A program made the position numbers and the translations under genes. From Isoetes taiwanensis (Eukaryota > Streptophyta > Lycopodiopsida > Isoetales > Isoetaceae), in assembly GCA_021234155.1 (NCBI GenBank), contig JAJEKV010000063.1, forward strand, positions 8,328,095 through 8,392,094: a stretch of DNA of 64,000 nucleotides, written 5' to 3'. Below are positions 23,219-34,473 of the stretch, one piece after another (positions within the stretch are counted from its first letter, which is position 1; every line of letters begins with the position of its first letter). Under the pieces are notes generated by a model. That model made no database searches. It was not told the DNA's origin and was given only the letters and a program-made list of their open reading frames with translations.

Positions 23219-23711
23219 GCCAAAATGAAGAGCTTCGCAAGATAATACAAGTATTACCGGCAAGAAAATTTGGCAAAAATGCTCCTTTATACCAAGGACT
23301 GACCTCTTGTCTCAAGCTTTTAATATCTATCATCATGGCATGGACTCTAGATAGTGGGAATGTAGATAAAACAGGTTTATGCACATTCTTAACACCTGCA
23401 AGCAATGAAGAATAACAATATACAAAGATGGTTCTATCATAAAATATTTTATACAACTTTATTCTACAAAACAATAATAAAGGCATGTTTTCAACCAACA
23501 AAATTGTTGCATCATGCATTATTGTTACAGTAATGGGGTTTTATGGGCTGATAAACAATAGACCGATTTGAAACTAACAATTTGGATGTTGAAGCTAACA
23601 AATGCTTGACATCATTCGGTTTGAACAAAAGTAAAACCCTACATGTCATTGTACACATGTCCTTTCCTAACAATATGTCCAAAAATGTATTACATGCACA
23701 TCAACTATGCA

Positions 23712-24397
23712 GGCAAGTGGTCTCCGTGAAATTCCCGGGTTCTCGGATGGGCTTCGGTTTGGGCGACATAGAGCTCACTTCCCCCACCGGGCGTTAGGGT
23801 GCTTCCGCAGGCGCAAAGGTGCAATCACAGATCGTGGTGAATGCCCTCAGGAGTCTGGTTTAGGCCTGTGAGCCCCTCTCCCTTGTTGTGGCCTTCATCG
23901 CATTGACCGTGACATTGTCCGGTTTTATGCCTTCCCTGCGGTCAGCCTTGGGTTGGGGCCCGCTTCGGTGAGATTGACTAGCCGCCAGCTTCTTCCATGT
24001 GTATCCCGGTGCTTGGCCGCCTATGGCAGCGGCCAAACCTTGCATCCCCAGCGCGGCTTGGTTGGTGTGGGTTGATCTAAGGCGGCGGTTGTGGATCTTT
24101 CGGATCCAAAGAAACGCGGCCCTCCGATTCCTCGACTTCGTGTACAAGCTATTTCAGAGCTTTCTGGTATTCCCGGGAGTAGTAGAGCGGAAGTTTGCCA
24201 TTTGGCGGGACTTCTTGGGTGTTGTAGATGGTGATGGTCGGTTTGTACAGCAGTAGAGTTGCAGTTTTTCTGCGAGTTTGTTGTGGAGTGTCGAGGTATC
24301 GCTGTCTCTTTGGGGCAGTTCTCCTTCCTCCTCACTTGCTTTGTAACATTACCATTCTTTTAATATATTGATGACATAGTTCTTCAAAAAAAAAAAA
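23712..24397 (+). mobile_element. 5'-truncated non-LTR retroposon with target duplication
   Basis: A GC-rich block of about 686 bp in AT-rich surroundings ends in a LINE-type tail (TTTGTAACATTACCATTC, TTAATATATTGATGA) and 13 A residues. It is flanked by AACTATGCA at 23703-23711 and ACTATGCA at 24398-24405, a target duplication of 8-9 bp typical of LINE-mediated insertion. The encoded sequence shows no RT motif, so it is the 3' end of a LINE or a mobilised transcript. Confidence 0.82.
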
Positions 24398-24405
24398 ACT
24401 ATGCA

Positions 24406-25019
24406 CAAGCATGTAAACTAATCAAGGTCCTTCAAACTACTACCTCAAAAAGTGAAACCAGTGGAATTGACATGGAGCTAACGAAAACAATGAATAAAAA
24501 GCCACACACATAAATAATTATAAACCTAACAAATTTTACCTTGTCAAAGTCTTCTGGTGTGCCTCTTGCTAGTTTTTTTTTTTTTTTTTTTTTTTTTTAG
24601 GACAAAAAAAAATTATTAATCAAAAGTCGGTATTACAAAATGTATATATCTCATCTATTTGTGTAAGCATAAGAAGATGCCCTAAGGAACATGACCCTGA
24701 AGCATTATGTACTTACTCTAGTCGGAGACTAATGATAGAAATTAATATACAGATACTAAACCCAAGTATGATCCTTCCCTTGTGGCTCAAGGAAGGAGCA
24801 CTTATAAGCCATCAGTTGGGCTATAGCAATAACACTATGGGCAGATGGGTAAATGTCATAGAAAATGTGCAATCTACGATGCTCTTAGATTTTTTTGAAG
24901 AACGAGAGATAAATATCATTACTAATCAGAAAAAACAAGCACAATAAGCTGATCACGGCAGCTAACCAGAACCAAATGAAATGTATTTTACCTAGCTGGG
25001 GCCCATAATAAATATTTGA
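24406..25019 (-). mobile_element. poly-T run marking a minus-strand retroposon tail; rest of spacer unassigned
   Basis: A run of 26 T (24573-24598) followed by TTAATCAAAAGTCGG and TATTACAAAATG reads on the minus strand as a retroposon 3' end with poly-A, similar in layout to the tail at 18.9 kb. The 5' end and target duplication could not be placed. The rest of this stretch is AT-rich without a gene. Confidence 0.5.
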
Positions 25020-26178
25020 ATATCACAAAAAATATTTCGTCGCATAAAACATATAAATATACGACCATTTTAATATGGTTTGCATATAACTGTGTTGTTG
25101 TATATGTGTGAGGGTATACCAATAGTATTTCTAGAGCGCCTGGTGTATATCTAATTAGTTTGCATTCTCATCCTACGGTTTTGGAATGCACATGTACATG
25201 CATTACATGCACACAATATATGTACACAGTGCATGCGTACCATGTATGCATATGCATGCATGTTGAGCCCCTCTTTTTCTTAACACAATGTAAGGCACAT
25301 GCTTGCTTTCTTTTGCAGCCACGTAGATCTTTTCACATGAGAGGCTTTCCTTTTCTCTAGCGTCAAAAAGCACCTAGGGTTTGCAAAACCATGTGCAATT
25401 TTTCATGTTCCCTTTTCTCCAAGGTAATTAGCTTCTCTTTGTTTTGAAGTTCTTGGCATATTTGCTTGCTCTTGAATTTGCAATGGCAAGTGGTCAATGG
25501 TTTTGTAATCATGGTTCAATCCCAGATACTATTTCACGCTATTATAGCGGGTTCAACTCCCATTCTTTAACTTTATTGTTGTTTCTCTTCCTTATATTTT
25601 CATCACAATTGTTTTGGCATCACGCAAAATATATAAATATACAGCCATTTTGCTATGGTTTACATATGATTGTATTTTTATATTTGTGTGAGAGTATGCC
25701 AGTCATATTTAGAGCGTGTGGTGTATTTCTAGTTAGTTTGCACTCACAACCTATGGTTTTGGCATGCACATGTGCATGTGTACATGTATTGCATACATAC
25801 AATGCATGGATGTTGTCTCTAGCGTCAAAAAGCACCTAGAGTTTGCACAATCGTGTGCAATCTTTTATATTCTTTTTCCTGCAAGGTAATCAACTTCTCT
25901 TTGTTTTGAGGTTCTTGGCATATTTACTTGCCTTTGAATTTGCAATGACAGGTGGTCAGTAGTTTTGTGATCATGCTTCAATCCCAATTGCCATAGGATT
26001 GTTTTGTTGTGGCGTTATGGGGAAAAATATGTCTCTATGGCTCTTTGATAAATATCGATTATAGGTGCAGTCCTTTTGTATTATCTCTATAACTATTTCA
26101 CGCTATTATAATGGGTTCAACTCTCATTCTTTGAATTTATTGATGTCCCTCTTCTTTATGATTTCATCACAATTTTTT
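25020..26178. repeat. diverged tandem duplication of about 570 bp
   Basis: Unit 1 (about 25041-25612) and unit 2 (about 25613-26178) share a run of landmarks in the same order: ATATAAATATAC, TGTGTGAG, TAGCGTCAAAAAGCACCTAG, AGCTTCTCTTTG/AACTTCTCTTTG, TTCTTGGCATATTT, ACTATTTCACGCTATTATA. Each unit contains a stretch of alternating CATG/TGCA sequence (25190-25262 and 25763-25810). No gene recognised. Confidence 0.8.
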
Positions 26179-27117
26179 TGTATACCAAATGCTCTCAAGC
26201 ATTTTTATTGATTTAACAGGGAAAATAGAAAGCCATAATTAATGGTGTGGTTTGTTTTGTAGCATTGGTGTTTTTCAACACACATGATTATATGTCGATG
26301 GATCTATACGTTCATTATTATTCCTGATATGATTCTATACATCCATTATTATTCTTAATATGATTGAAGATAGTATGAATGATCATATTCCATGCCCTCC
26401 AACAAAAAATAATGTTGTTTCATATTTCATTACCCATTTTCTAAGTAGTTCCAATGCATTATTTTACTTACAATGGAGTTCAACTTTTACAAAACAACCC
26501 CATATATATATAAATATTATTAATATTACATATTACACTATTGAATATAACGTTCCATATATCAGGAAATTGAACAATTGAATTACACACCCCCCCGCCC
26601 CAAAGATCCCCCATTTATTTATTTATTTTTTCTTATATTCGTGCAGGGCATAGTTGTTGTGGAAAGAGTTTGCCTTCTGCATCAATATTGTGCAAGGCTC
26701 TGGAAGGGTTTAGCTGTAAGGATGCTAATAAATATGCCATGTATACTGCACTTTCCAGTTTTTCTTGGTTTTTTTATCAATTAGGCCATGTAGACTGCAC
26801 TTTCCACCAGTTTTTCTTGCATTGGTACATTGCTCACATGTTTGAAATTGGAAAATTTACTACAAGATTCCACATATTCGCATTTACCATAGGAAATAAG
26901 CCTTTGGTTTTCATATAGTTAAACCATGTACGTATTGAGTTTAAAATGATCTCTAAACCATTGAATTTATAAAATAAAAAACCCAGACATCAAGGCCATC
27001 ATACTTAATACAAGACAAAGTACTAATTTGCAGCTTTAAAAACAAGTAGGTGCACAAATCTTTAAGCCATATCTTGGTTACCCGTTAATAATTGCCATTT
27101 TAGAAAAAATAAGATCA
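26179..27117 (+). other. AT-rich spacer with a short tandem repeat
   Basis: An exon-like block opens after TTCGTGCAG near 26646 but matches no family I know. GCCATGTATACTGCACTTTCC (26737) recurs as GCCATGTAGACTGCACTTTCC (26785) within a 48-bp tandem repeat. The rest is AT-rich with no supported gene. Confidence 0.4.
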
Positions 27118-28102
27118 ATGAGGATATGGTTCTTGGCTAAAGGGTGCTAGTGGTGGCGCAATGCCTAGGGTTTCAGCCCCATTCGTTTGCATATAACTTT
27201 TTATTCCTATGTTAGATCTGGGTGATTTTGGGCTCTTGGAAAGCTCCTTGCGTGCACTGTCTATTGATATGTGGTTTTTATGGTGATTAGACTGCTTTGG
27301 CAGTGAAAACTTGCCTGACAGCTCCGGCCCTTTGTTGGTGGTGTTAGGATTTGGCTGCAATCTTTTTTGTCATCTCCTGCGTTTGATGGCAGTTTTAGGC
27401 GTATTTCAGCTCGTTAAAAAGCTCGTAAGAGTTCTCTTTTCAGTGGTTCTTAAATTTATCAGAACTTACTTTTTTGTAGGGGACTGTTGAGCTCGGAAAT
27501 CTCGGCCCCTTTCAGTGAAGATGGCAAAAGCAACTCGTAGTTCTTTCAAGCGCTCCTCTGGTAATCCTGGCACTGGTAGAAGGGAACATGCTCTAGATTC
27601 TCCAAAGATAAGTGTTCGAGATGCCCATAAACTGGCTCTTGAAGGCGCCCCTTCTTCGCCTAAGAGTTTGGTATCATCAGTAGCAGTTGGATCTGAGGAG
27701 CAGGAGAGGGAGGCTTCTGTGCATCTCAATCCACTGGCCTTGCCTCATGCTCCTGTTTCTTCTAGTGGCATATGTGTCAACTGAGGCAACAGCTTCAGAT
27801 CTCTCCTCTTCTCAGCTTGTTGTTCCAGCTTCTGACCCTATCTCTCATGATACTAGAGGCAGTGTTGGACAGTGACTCTAGAAAGCTCTTCTGGAAAGTT
27901 AGTACTTTCAAAGGCACCTCCAACATATGTTTGAAGTTCTTCAGAACAAATGAGATTACTAGCTCCTGCTTAGAAGAATGTGACACAGGTTGCACCCCCA
28001 ACACATGTTGGGAGCATCTCATATGAAGGAGACCCTTGTGGACAAACAAAACATCCAACGCATGTTGGAGGTTCCTCAGGGCAAGAGAAGTTTTCCCCTC
28101 TT
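27118..28102 (+). mobile_element. LINE, 5' leader and start of ORF1 (left of gypsy insertion)
   Basis: A leader-like region is followed by an ATG at 27521 that opens a basic, Ser-rich N-terminus (MAKATRSSFKRSSGNPGTGR). The frame shifts after about 85 codons. A motif CCAACACATGTTGG-like occurs three times at about 65-bp spacing near 27920-28065. Sequence up to 28102 should be continuous with 39555 onward before the gypsy element landed, because both sides carry its CTCTT target duplication. The assignment to the same LINE is inferred from that continuity and from the ORF1 domain on the right side. Confidence 0.55.
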
Positions 28103-28686
28103 TGTTTGGGGTCTGGGTTCGGGAACTCCTGCAAGACAGCCCTCTGTGAGGACCCGTGGATCTAACAGGAGAATCCGGGGGACTATGTCACGCGGGATTT
28201 GCAAGAAGAGAACAAGAAGAAGAAAACAGAACAAAAGAGAACAATGAGAGGAAAATGATAAGCTTCCTTGATATCAATGATGAACGTACATGAGCTCTCG
28301 CAATCGAGAGAAGACTGAAAAGAGACAAGACTCAAAACTCATCTAAAAACTCATGTGCTAGCTCTACTCATATATATAGTACAATGGCCTTTGGCCCAAT
28401 ATAGACACTCGACCGATCTCTCTGCCGACTCGAAGGAGGCCCCGATTTGGTGAATGCCGGCGGTGCCTCTTGAAGTGCCTAGAATCACGCCGACGCCGAC
28501 GCGGCGGTGATGGGCGCCACTTGTCCGAAGCGCTTCCTTTTGATCGGGCGCCTTTGATCAAGGTGGTCTTCTGGGTCTTCTCATTGGCCTTTGACGACCG
28601 ACCCGTGGTCGATCAGGATCCTTGTTCTTGACCTGCTCCGTCCGTCAGATGTATGAATAGTCCTGCATCAGAGGCACAGATTAACA
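28103..28686 (-). repeat. gypsy (28-39 kb) 3' LTR
   Basis: Pairs with 38966-39554; starts TGTTTGGGG and ends TTAACA in plus-strand reading. A TATATATA stretch near 28370 lies at the same place as in the partner. Confidence 0.94.
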
Positions 28687-28697
28687 CTCCCCCCACC
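28687..28697 (-). other. gypsy (28-39 kb) polypurine tract
   Basis: GGTGGGGGGAG on the minus strand lies directly before the 3' LTR start TGTTAATCTGTG. Confidence 0.88.
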
Positions 28698-30522
28698 AAA
28701 TGACACCTCGTGGTGAAGAAAAGGAGGAAGTGTCTCGAGGGCTGGAAGCCATCAGCCTGAAAGTGATCCTCACGGAGTGAGGAGGGGCACCATTATGGTA
28801 AGTGCCAATGAGATCCCCGGGCGATTTGAAGAGCAGGAGGAGTGTTGAGCCTGGGGCGTGATCGGCCAATGAGAAAATGAAAGCGCACCATGTCTTCAAG
28901 GGCGATGGGCTTTAAGAAACAAACCGCACTCCATGAGTAGGCAGGTCACGAGACCGGCACCGACGATCCGCATTCGGATTGCAAAGAAAGATGGGCCGCT
29001 GCCGATTTAAAGAGCGCACCAGATGCATTTGAGGGCAAAGACAGTAAACCGCTTGACGGTGTATCAAGGATCTCGTGAGGTGGCGCATTCTCGCAAGAAG
29101 GTGTCAAGACCATGAAGAGCATCACAGGGCGCCAACCACGCCATTGGGAATATAGATCCAATTGGTAGTTTTATCAAGGGTGGCACCATCCTCCCAATTG
29201 AGCGCGGCGAACAAAACGAGGATCCCACCGAGATCCGGTCGAGATCCGAGGCGAGTCCATCCAAAGATGGCCATCCATGACCTTGGTCCAAAAGGGGAGA
29301 CGCCAATCGAGGGTGAGGAACCCGGGGCATGGAGGGACACCCAGGGAAGCATAGGGAGAGGGGACCATGCCCGTGGGGGTCACAGCCGAGCCTGCCCCCT
29401 AATGCACGGACAAGGTCCGATCAAGAGCTTTGCACCAATGGTCCCAAAAAGTATGGAGGAGAGAGTTTACAGAGGGCTATCTCAACTGTGGGGACTGTCT
29501 TGCTATCCAGAAGAGCACGCAGTTGATTGTAACCTGCCGTGTCGCTGCATATAAACTTGTGCAAAGGGAAGATCCCTGAATGTCCCGTGATACTTCCTTA
29601 TCTCAAGGTAGGCCAACCAAATTTGCCGAGAGGCAAATGATGAGCAAGCTTCGTGCATGTACTCTTGATGAAGAGCATGTGTCCGATCATGATCGCATTG
29701 CATAGGGGTTGTTATCCAAAAGCAACCTGGGGCGGAGGGACACCTGTGGAAGCATAGGGAGGGGACCATGCCCTGGGCGGCCGAGCCCGCCTCCCCCAAT
29801 GCACGACAAGGTCCGGATCAAGAGCTTTGCACCAATGGTCCCAAAATGTAAGTGGAGCCGAGAGTTTACAGAGGGCTATCTCAACTGCGGGGACCGCCTT
29901 GTTATCCGTAAGAGCACGCAGCTGATTGTAACCCGCCGTGTGTCGATATAAACTTGTGCAAAGGGAAGATCCCTGATGTCCCGTGATACTTCCTTATCCG
30001 CTGGCGGCTTTCAAATTGCCGTGAGAGGCAAATGATGAGCAAGCTCGTGCATGTACTCTGATGAAGAGCATGTGTCCGATCATGATCGATTTATAGGGGT
30101 TGTTATCCAAAAGCAACCATTGAAGTGGGGATCACCCCGAAAGTTCCGATGTGGCCCATCGCTAAATTTGTCCCGCGTATCGGCGATAGAAATCATGAAA
30201 ATGTACGCCATTGGCCGAACAACTCAAGGTGATGAAATCGATCCGCACAAAGAATGAGATCAAAGACCAAAAGGGGCAATGTAATAAACCTTTGTCTTCA
30301 ATAGAGAGGTCCGCCAGATCCGGCGAAAATCATAGCGTAATACCGGGAACATCAATCGGACCATCACCGTATGCCACTTCGAAGAAAGAGGTGGCGCGGC
30401 AACCACATAATCCGCGACATAACCTGGAAGGAATAGGGAAGTCAAGCAGTGTGCTGAAAGCAATGGTAACATAGCCTTCAAGTTTTGTTCCGAGCCTCAT
30501 CAGCCAGATCGGCCATAGCTTG
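28698..30522 (-). other. gypsy 3' untranslated region with internal duplication
   Basis: About 1.8 kb without a supported ORF. It contains a tandem duplication of about 400 bp listed separately. The overlapping short ORFs on both strands do not match any family. Confidence 0.6.
29325..30118. repeat. tandem duplication of about 400 bp within the gypsy 3' region
   Basis: Unit 1 (about 29325-29727) and unit 2 (about 29728-30118) share GAGCTTTGCACCAATGGTCC, GAGAGTTTACAGAGGGCTAT, ACTTGTGCAAAGGGAAGATC and GGGGTTGTTATCCAAAAGCA in the same order. Confidence 0.88.
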
Positions 30523-32045
30523 TCAGAGGCCGTTGTTCGAGGTCATGGATCCGGATTCTCCTTTTTCTAACGTATATGCGGATCGGTCACGGACCCGCTT
30601 CGGAAGTTGTGGCATGTGAGGAGGATTGCCCAGAACATTGAGTCGGGCACCCGCAATCTCGGCCATCAAGAATTTTCTCGCTTCAACCTCCGTAGTTTCG
30701 ATCTTGGAGAGATGTGAGCCGAGAGGTCTCAAGGTGGAAAGCCGAAATGTCAAAGAGGCAATTTGAGCCGCCACGTACCGTAAGGTCTTGGGCTTGAGTG
30801 TTGTAATTGGCAGAGAGTTCTCAGATACGCGGTCCAGTTTGGCAATGTCTTTATCCTTGTCACCAAGAGAGTCTCTTTGCCTTGACCTGCTCCAATAATT
30901 CCCCGAATGGTGGTCTCAATTGAGCCTCACTGACGGGCAAGCGCACTATTCTGATTTTGGGCAGCGCTTAGATCCTCACCGGCCTGTAAAAAACTCGTGG
31001 CTTGTCCTTGAAGCCGGGTCTCCGTAGGTATGAACTTGCGCGGTAGCAGCTTGAAGGTCTCTGGTGAACCGCCTCGAGGCCTCCAGGGCCGCTTTGAACC
31101 CCATTCATGAGAGCTTCCTGGGATTCTTGTAACTTGAGAGCAGCAGCTTGAACATCCTGCTGATATTGATACAACAGCTGGCGAGGATGCGAGGGTGGTG
31201 GAGCCTGCTGTTGCCTTGTTTGGGACGTTTGTGAGACATGTTGAGAACTGGAGTGCTTTGTTTCTGTAGAGGAGGAGACAGTGACATGCGTGTGCGGAAG
31301 TTTGACATGACCAGAAGAAGAAGGGCGTGATGTGCCAACTTGGTGAGTTTGAGGAAGGGACTGCTGAGTGGAATCATGAGAATTAGGAGGTGTTGGAGGA
31401 AAGTAATGACGGATGATGGCTTGAAGATGGCCACCCACCTTTAAACTTCAGAGATAGAGGAGGGGCAGCCCTAAGACTGTCGATTTTTGAAGAAGGCGAT
31501 AGAACAACAATTGGGGCCAATCAATGTGGTGGTTGGAGCGATAGCAAAGATCACCAAATTATAGAAAGGCTTATTGATATGGGTGTTCTTGATAGAATAC
31601 CCAAGAAACTTTCGCCACGTAAACTTAACAAAAGTTTCATGGGTCTTGGCAATATTTGTCGCGATGTATGTTCGCTTGATAAAGTGAGCACCAAACTCAA
31701 AGGACATCGAGATCCCTCGTAAGGGCAGCCCAAGATAAACAAGGGGTTTGCAAAGGAAACGAATACCTCGTAAAGCGTGCCCGGGTCAAGAAATGGTGGT
31801 GCCATCGACCACGTGAGCGCATCCATTCGGCCGCTGACGATGTGAGCGATGAACTGCCTAATTGGTCCGGATTTGGAGCCGGAGTTCCATTTGTGAGAAG
31901 GCATAAAGCCTCCGGCGCCCGCCGACTTCACGACCGGGGCAAACAAGTGCTTCACTTAAAAGGGCGCCAAGAAAGAGACGGACTCAAAAACAAATGGCCC
32001 CTAGGAGCAAGAGCTTTGAAGTGTAGGAAATTTTGGTGCAGCCAT
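30523..32045 (-). pseudogene. extra coding-like region in the env position
   Basis: Downstream of integrase, the minus strand has coding-like sequence starting at an ATG at 32043-32045 (MAAPKFP). It continues in shifted frames: a segment with GAGGFMPSHKWNSGSKSGP (about 31900), a segment with KFLGYSIKNTHINKPFYNL (about 31600), then a Pro/Gln/Ser-rich stretch (31438-31100) leading to LLYQYQQDVQAAALKLQESQ. Weaker coding-like sequence reaches about 30523. At least two frameshifts break it. No signal peptide or clear transmembrane segment was seen, so a true envelope role is not shown. Athila/Tat elements are known to carry additional ORFs here; I do not recognise the family. Confidence 0.5.
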
Positions 32046-33084
32046 GGCAAAGAGCTTCGAAAAGAACGGTGATGCAAAGGCGAGAGCGAGATGTAAGAAG
32101 GCGCCAGAGAGACTAAAAGGTTTAGGGCACGCAAATGGAGGCGAAGGGGCATGATGAGGGCGAAACCGCAACCGCTGATGGTGCTGTGTCGAGATGCCAA
32201 GGAGGTGATTGAGAGGCAAAAATTTGGCTAAGTCCCCAAACAGGAAAGGGAGAAGCAAGGAACGGTGGAGATGAGACGTGAGAGAATGATCGGATGTGAC
32301 AAAAAAAAAAGGACACACATTAATGGTTGACGGGCGTGAAAAAGAAGAAATGGTATTTAATGTTGGCAACTCGGGCGGGATATCATTAAAACTAATGTGG
32401 TTAGGTACCATGGCTAGATATGCGGCGGAGAAAAGATTCTCATTTTAGAAACAAATTTGCATTGCAAACACGCATGGCGATTTTTTTTTTGATTGGTCCA
32501 CGCCGACAAGGAGTGCCCTGGCTATATAAGACGAACCAGAGTGAAGCGAAGACATCCGATGGCGCCAAGTATGTTCCGGGCCGGTTTGCATGATCAATGC
32601 ACTATGCCTTCAAACCGCTTTGGAGTGGATTACCGCAAGATGGATTGTCTGCGGACCTCGGCATTGCCACAACCGTGGCATGGCGATGGGATCGGGTGGT
32701 GTGCCGATGGCCGAAAGCATCCCGATCCAAGACCAACGGGATGGAGGTGATTCTCGACCTTCGCCTGGACCCGGAGCATAATCTCTACCACATCCTCAAG
32801 TATCACCTCCGCCTCCTAACCCGAGTAGAGGGTTTTTCTTCTTAGGACTTAGTAGATAGGGCTCGAGCCTGCTTTTTGTATATAGGGCGTGCCCATAGCG
32901 AAATAGTTGGGTCATGGCCCACATTTTGTAAAAAATTCCACCTATAATATAAATATGCCGCTGGTTTAGTCACTATCTGTTGTGTTTGTGTCTGGAACAG
33001 CATCTGTTTGTTGATTTTCACTTTCGGTGGTATGAAATGTTTTGAGGCGAAAGCCATTAACCAGGGTAGGTAATGGAGTTCCAT
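32046..33084 (-). other. gypsy region between integrase end and the downstream ORF
   Basis: The integrase tail runs to about 32842 in a shifted frame. The rest is a leader-like stretch without a supported ORF. Short ORFs on the plus strand at 32493-32845 look like shadows. Confidence 0.5.
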
Positions 33085-34473
33085 CTAACTTAGCCAGCTA
33101 GAAAACGCTGGGTTTCACCACTTGAATAATTTGATAAGGGCCAAGCCATCGAAACTTTAGCTTACCCGGAAAATTTTTGTACCGAGAATCATAAAGAAGA
33201 ACCAAATCTCCTTCTTTGAATGTTTTTGTCTTCAGACGTTTATCATGTAAAGATTTTTGCAACTGTTGTCCATGAAGAACACGAATATAAGCATCCCTTC
33301 TAAGTTCATCCAACTGTTCCAATTGATAAACCCTTTCTTTGAGTGCAAAGAAAGGATTATGGGCGGTAGCCAGTTGAAAACGGAGAGTTGGAAGGATGTA
33401 TTCAAACGGCATGAGAGCTTCTTGACCATAAACCAATTTGAAAGGAGTGTGACCTGTAGCTATTTTGAAACAAGTATTGTAAGCCCAAAGAACAGTAGGA
33501 AGCTTGGTTTGCCGGTCCATCCGTCAGAAACGCCACAAATTTTTTGAGAATTGTGACCGAGTTTTGTTGGTGCTTTACGCCAAACCATTCCCTTGAGGAT
33601 AGTAAGGTGTGCTCTTGTGATGATGTATCGAGATAATCCGTCGCCTCCTTGATGGTATGATTGATAAAATGGACACCACGATCACCGACCAGCTGGGGGC
33701 ATCCAAATCGCGTGATGATTTGTTGATAGATGACCTTGGTCGCGTGCTTGCCGCAGTTGTTGTCCGGAAGTGCGCAAGCTTCCTTCCATTTGGTAGCGTA
33801 GTCGCGAGAACTGGAATGTAGCGGCACGGGTGTGCCGCCGCAGAGGGTCGATGGGTCCCACAAAATCCATCCCCATTTGCTGAAGGGAAGTGGGCGTGGG
33901 CGGCCCGGCGTCAAGGGAAGAGCCGCCACGGGCGGGGCCGCCCCACACGGCGGCAAGCATCACACGCGGCGGGCGCGGGCGCGGAGCGCCTTTGAAGAGC
34001 TGGGCCAAAAATAACCAGCCGTAAGGATTTTGGCGTGCGTGGGTGTCACCATGAAAATGACCACCACCGAGCCCTTCATGGGCTTCTCGAACAATATCCG
34101 GGACCTCATGAGGGAGAACACAAATACGGCCGTGAAGGGCGGTATCCTTACCCTTTTGTAAAGATGGCCTCGCAACCATGGTGTAGTCACGGACCTCGCA
34201 GAGAAATTGGTGTCGACGGGATTGTCGCTGGCTTGAGAGAGCGTGGGCGCCCTCTCGGTGGAAGAGCGCTGAGGAGGAGATATCGCTGAAAGTCGTGGAA
34301 CCAATGTGGTGTTGCCGTGACCGTAAATAGTTGAGCCGTCCGAAAGGCGCCCGAGACTCCAAAGTGGAGGGATCATCCGTGGTGGATGCATGAAAGATAA
34401 TCCGACAACATGAGATTTGCCTCGCTTTGTGAACAATTTCAAAAGGTGCAAATTTTGCGTATGGAGGACCCAA
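33085..34473 (-). pseudogene. gypsy integrase (broken)
   Basis: Reading on the minus strand: MGMDFVGPID holds the first catalytic Asp, and VGDRGVHFINHTIK holds the second. PYYPQGNGLA follows, but the codon where the family has the catalytic Glu is TAA (33575-33577). The C-terminal part is open from 33520 to 33098 with WAYNT, ERVYQLEQL and RWLGPYQI, then shifts into the VNGFRLK end. Integrase would join element DNA to the chromosome; this copy is inactive as read. Several frameshifts separate the parts. Confidence 0.88.

Larger units (their letters stand above)
22122..23702. other. spacer with an exon-like block and small duplications
   Basis: Mostly AT-rich sequence. It contains the exon-like segment at 22626-22745 and two short tandem duplications, each listed separately. 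No other gene could be supported. Confidence 0.5.

Noticed and set aside
19600-23700. Helitron or MULE ends around the gene-fragment cluster
   Set aside because: No convincing terminal inverted repeats, 9-bp duplications or CTRR hairpin end were found by eye; kept only as a hypothesis.
32493-32845. Plus-strand ORFs with a TATATAAG-like site upstream
   Set aside because: They lie inside the minus-strand gypsy element and overlap each other in all frames without any domain.
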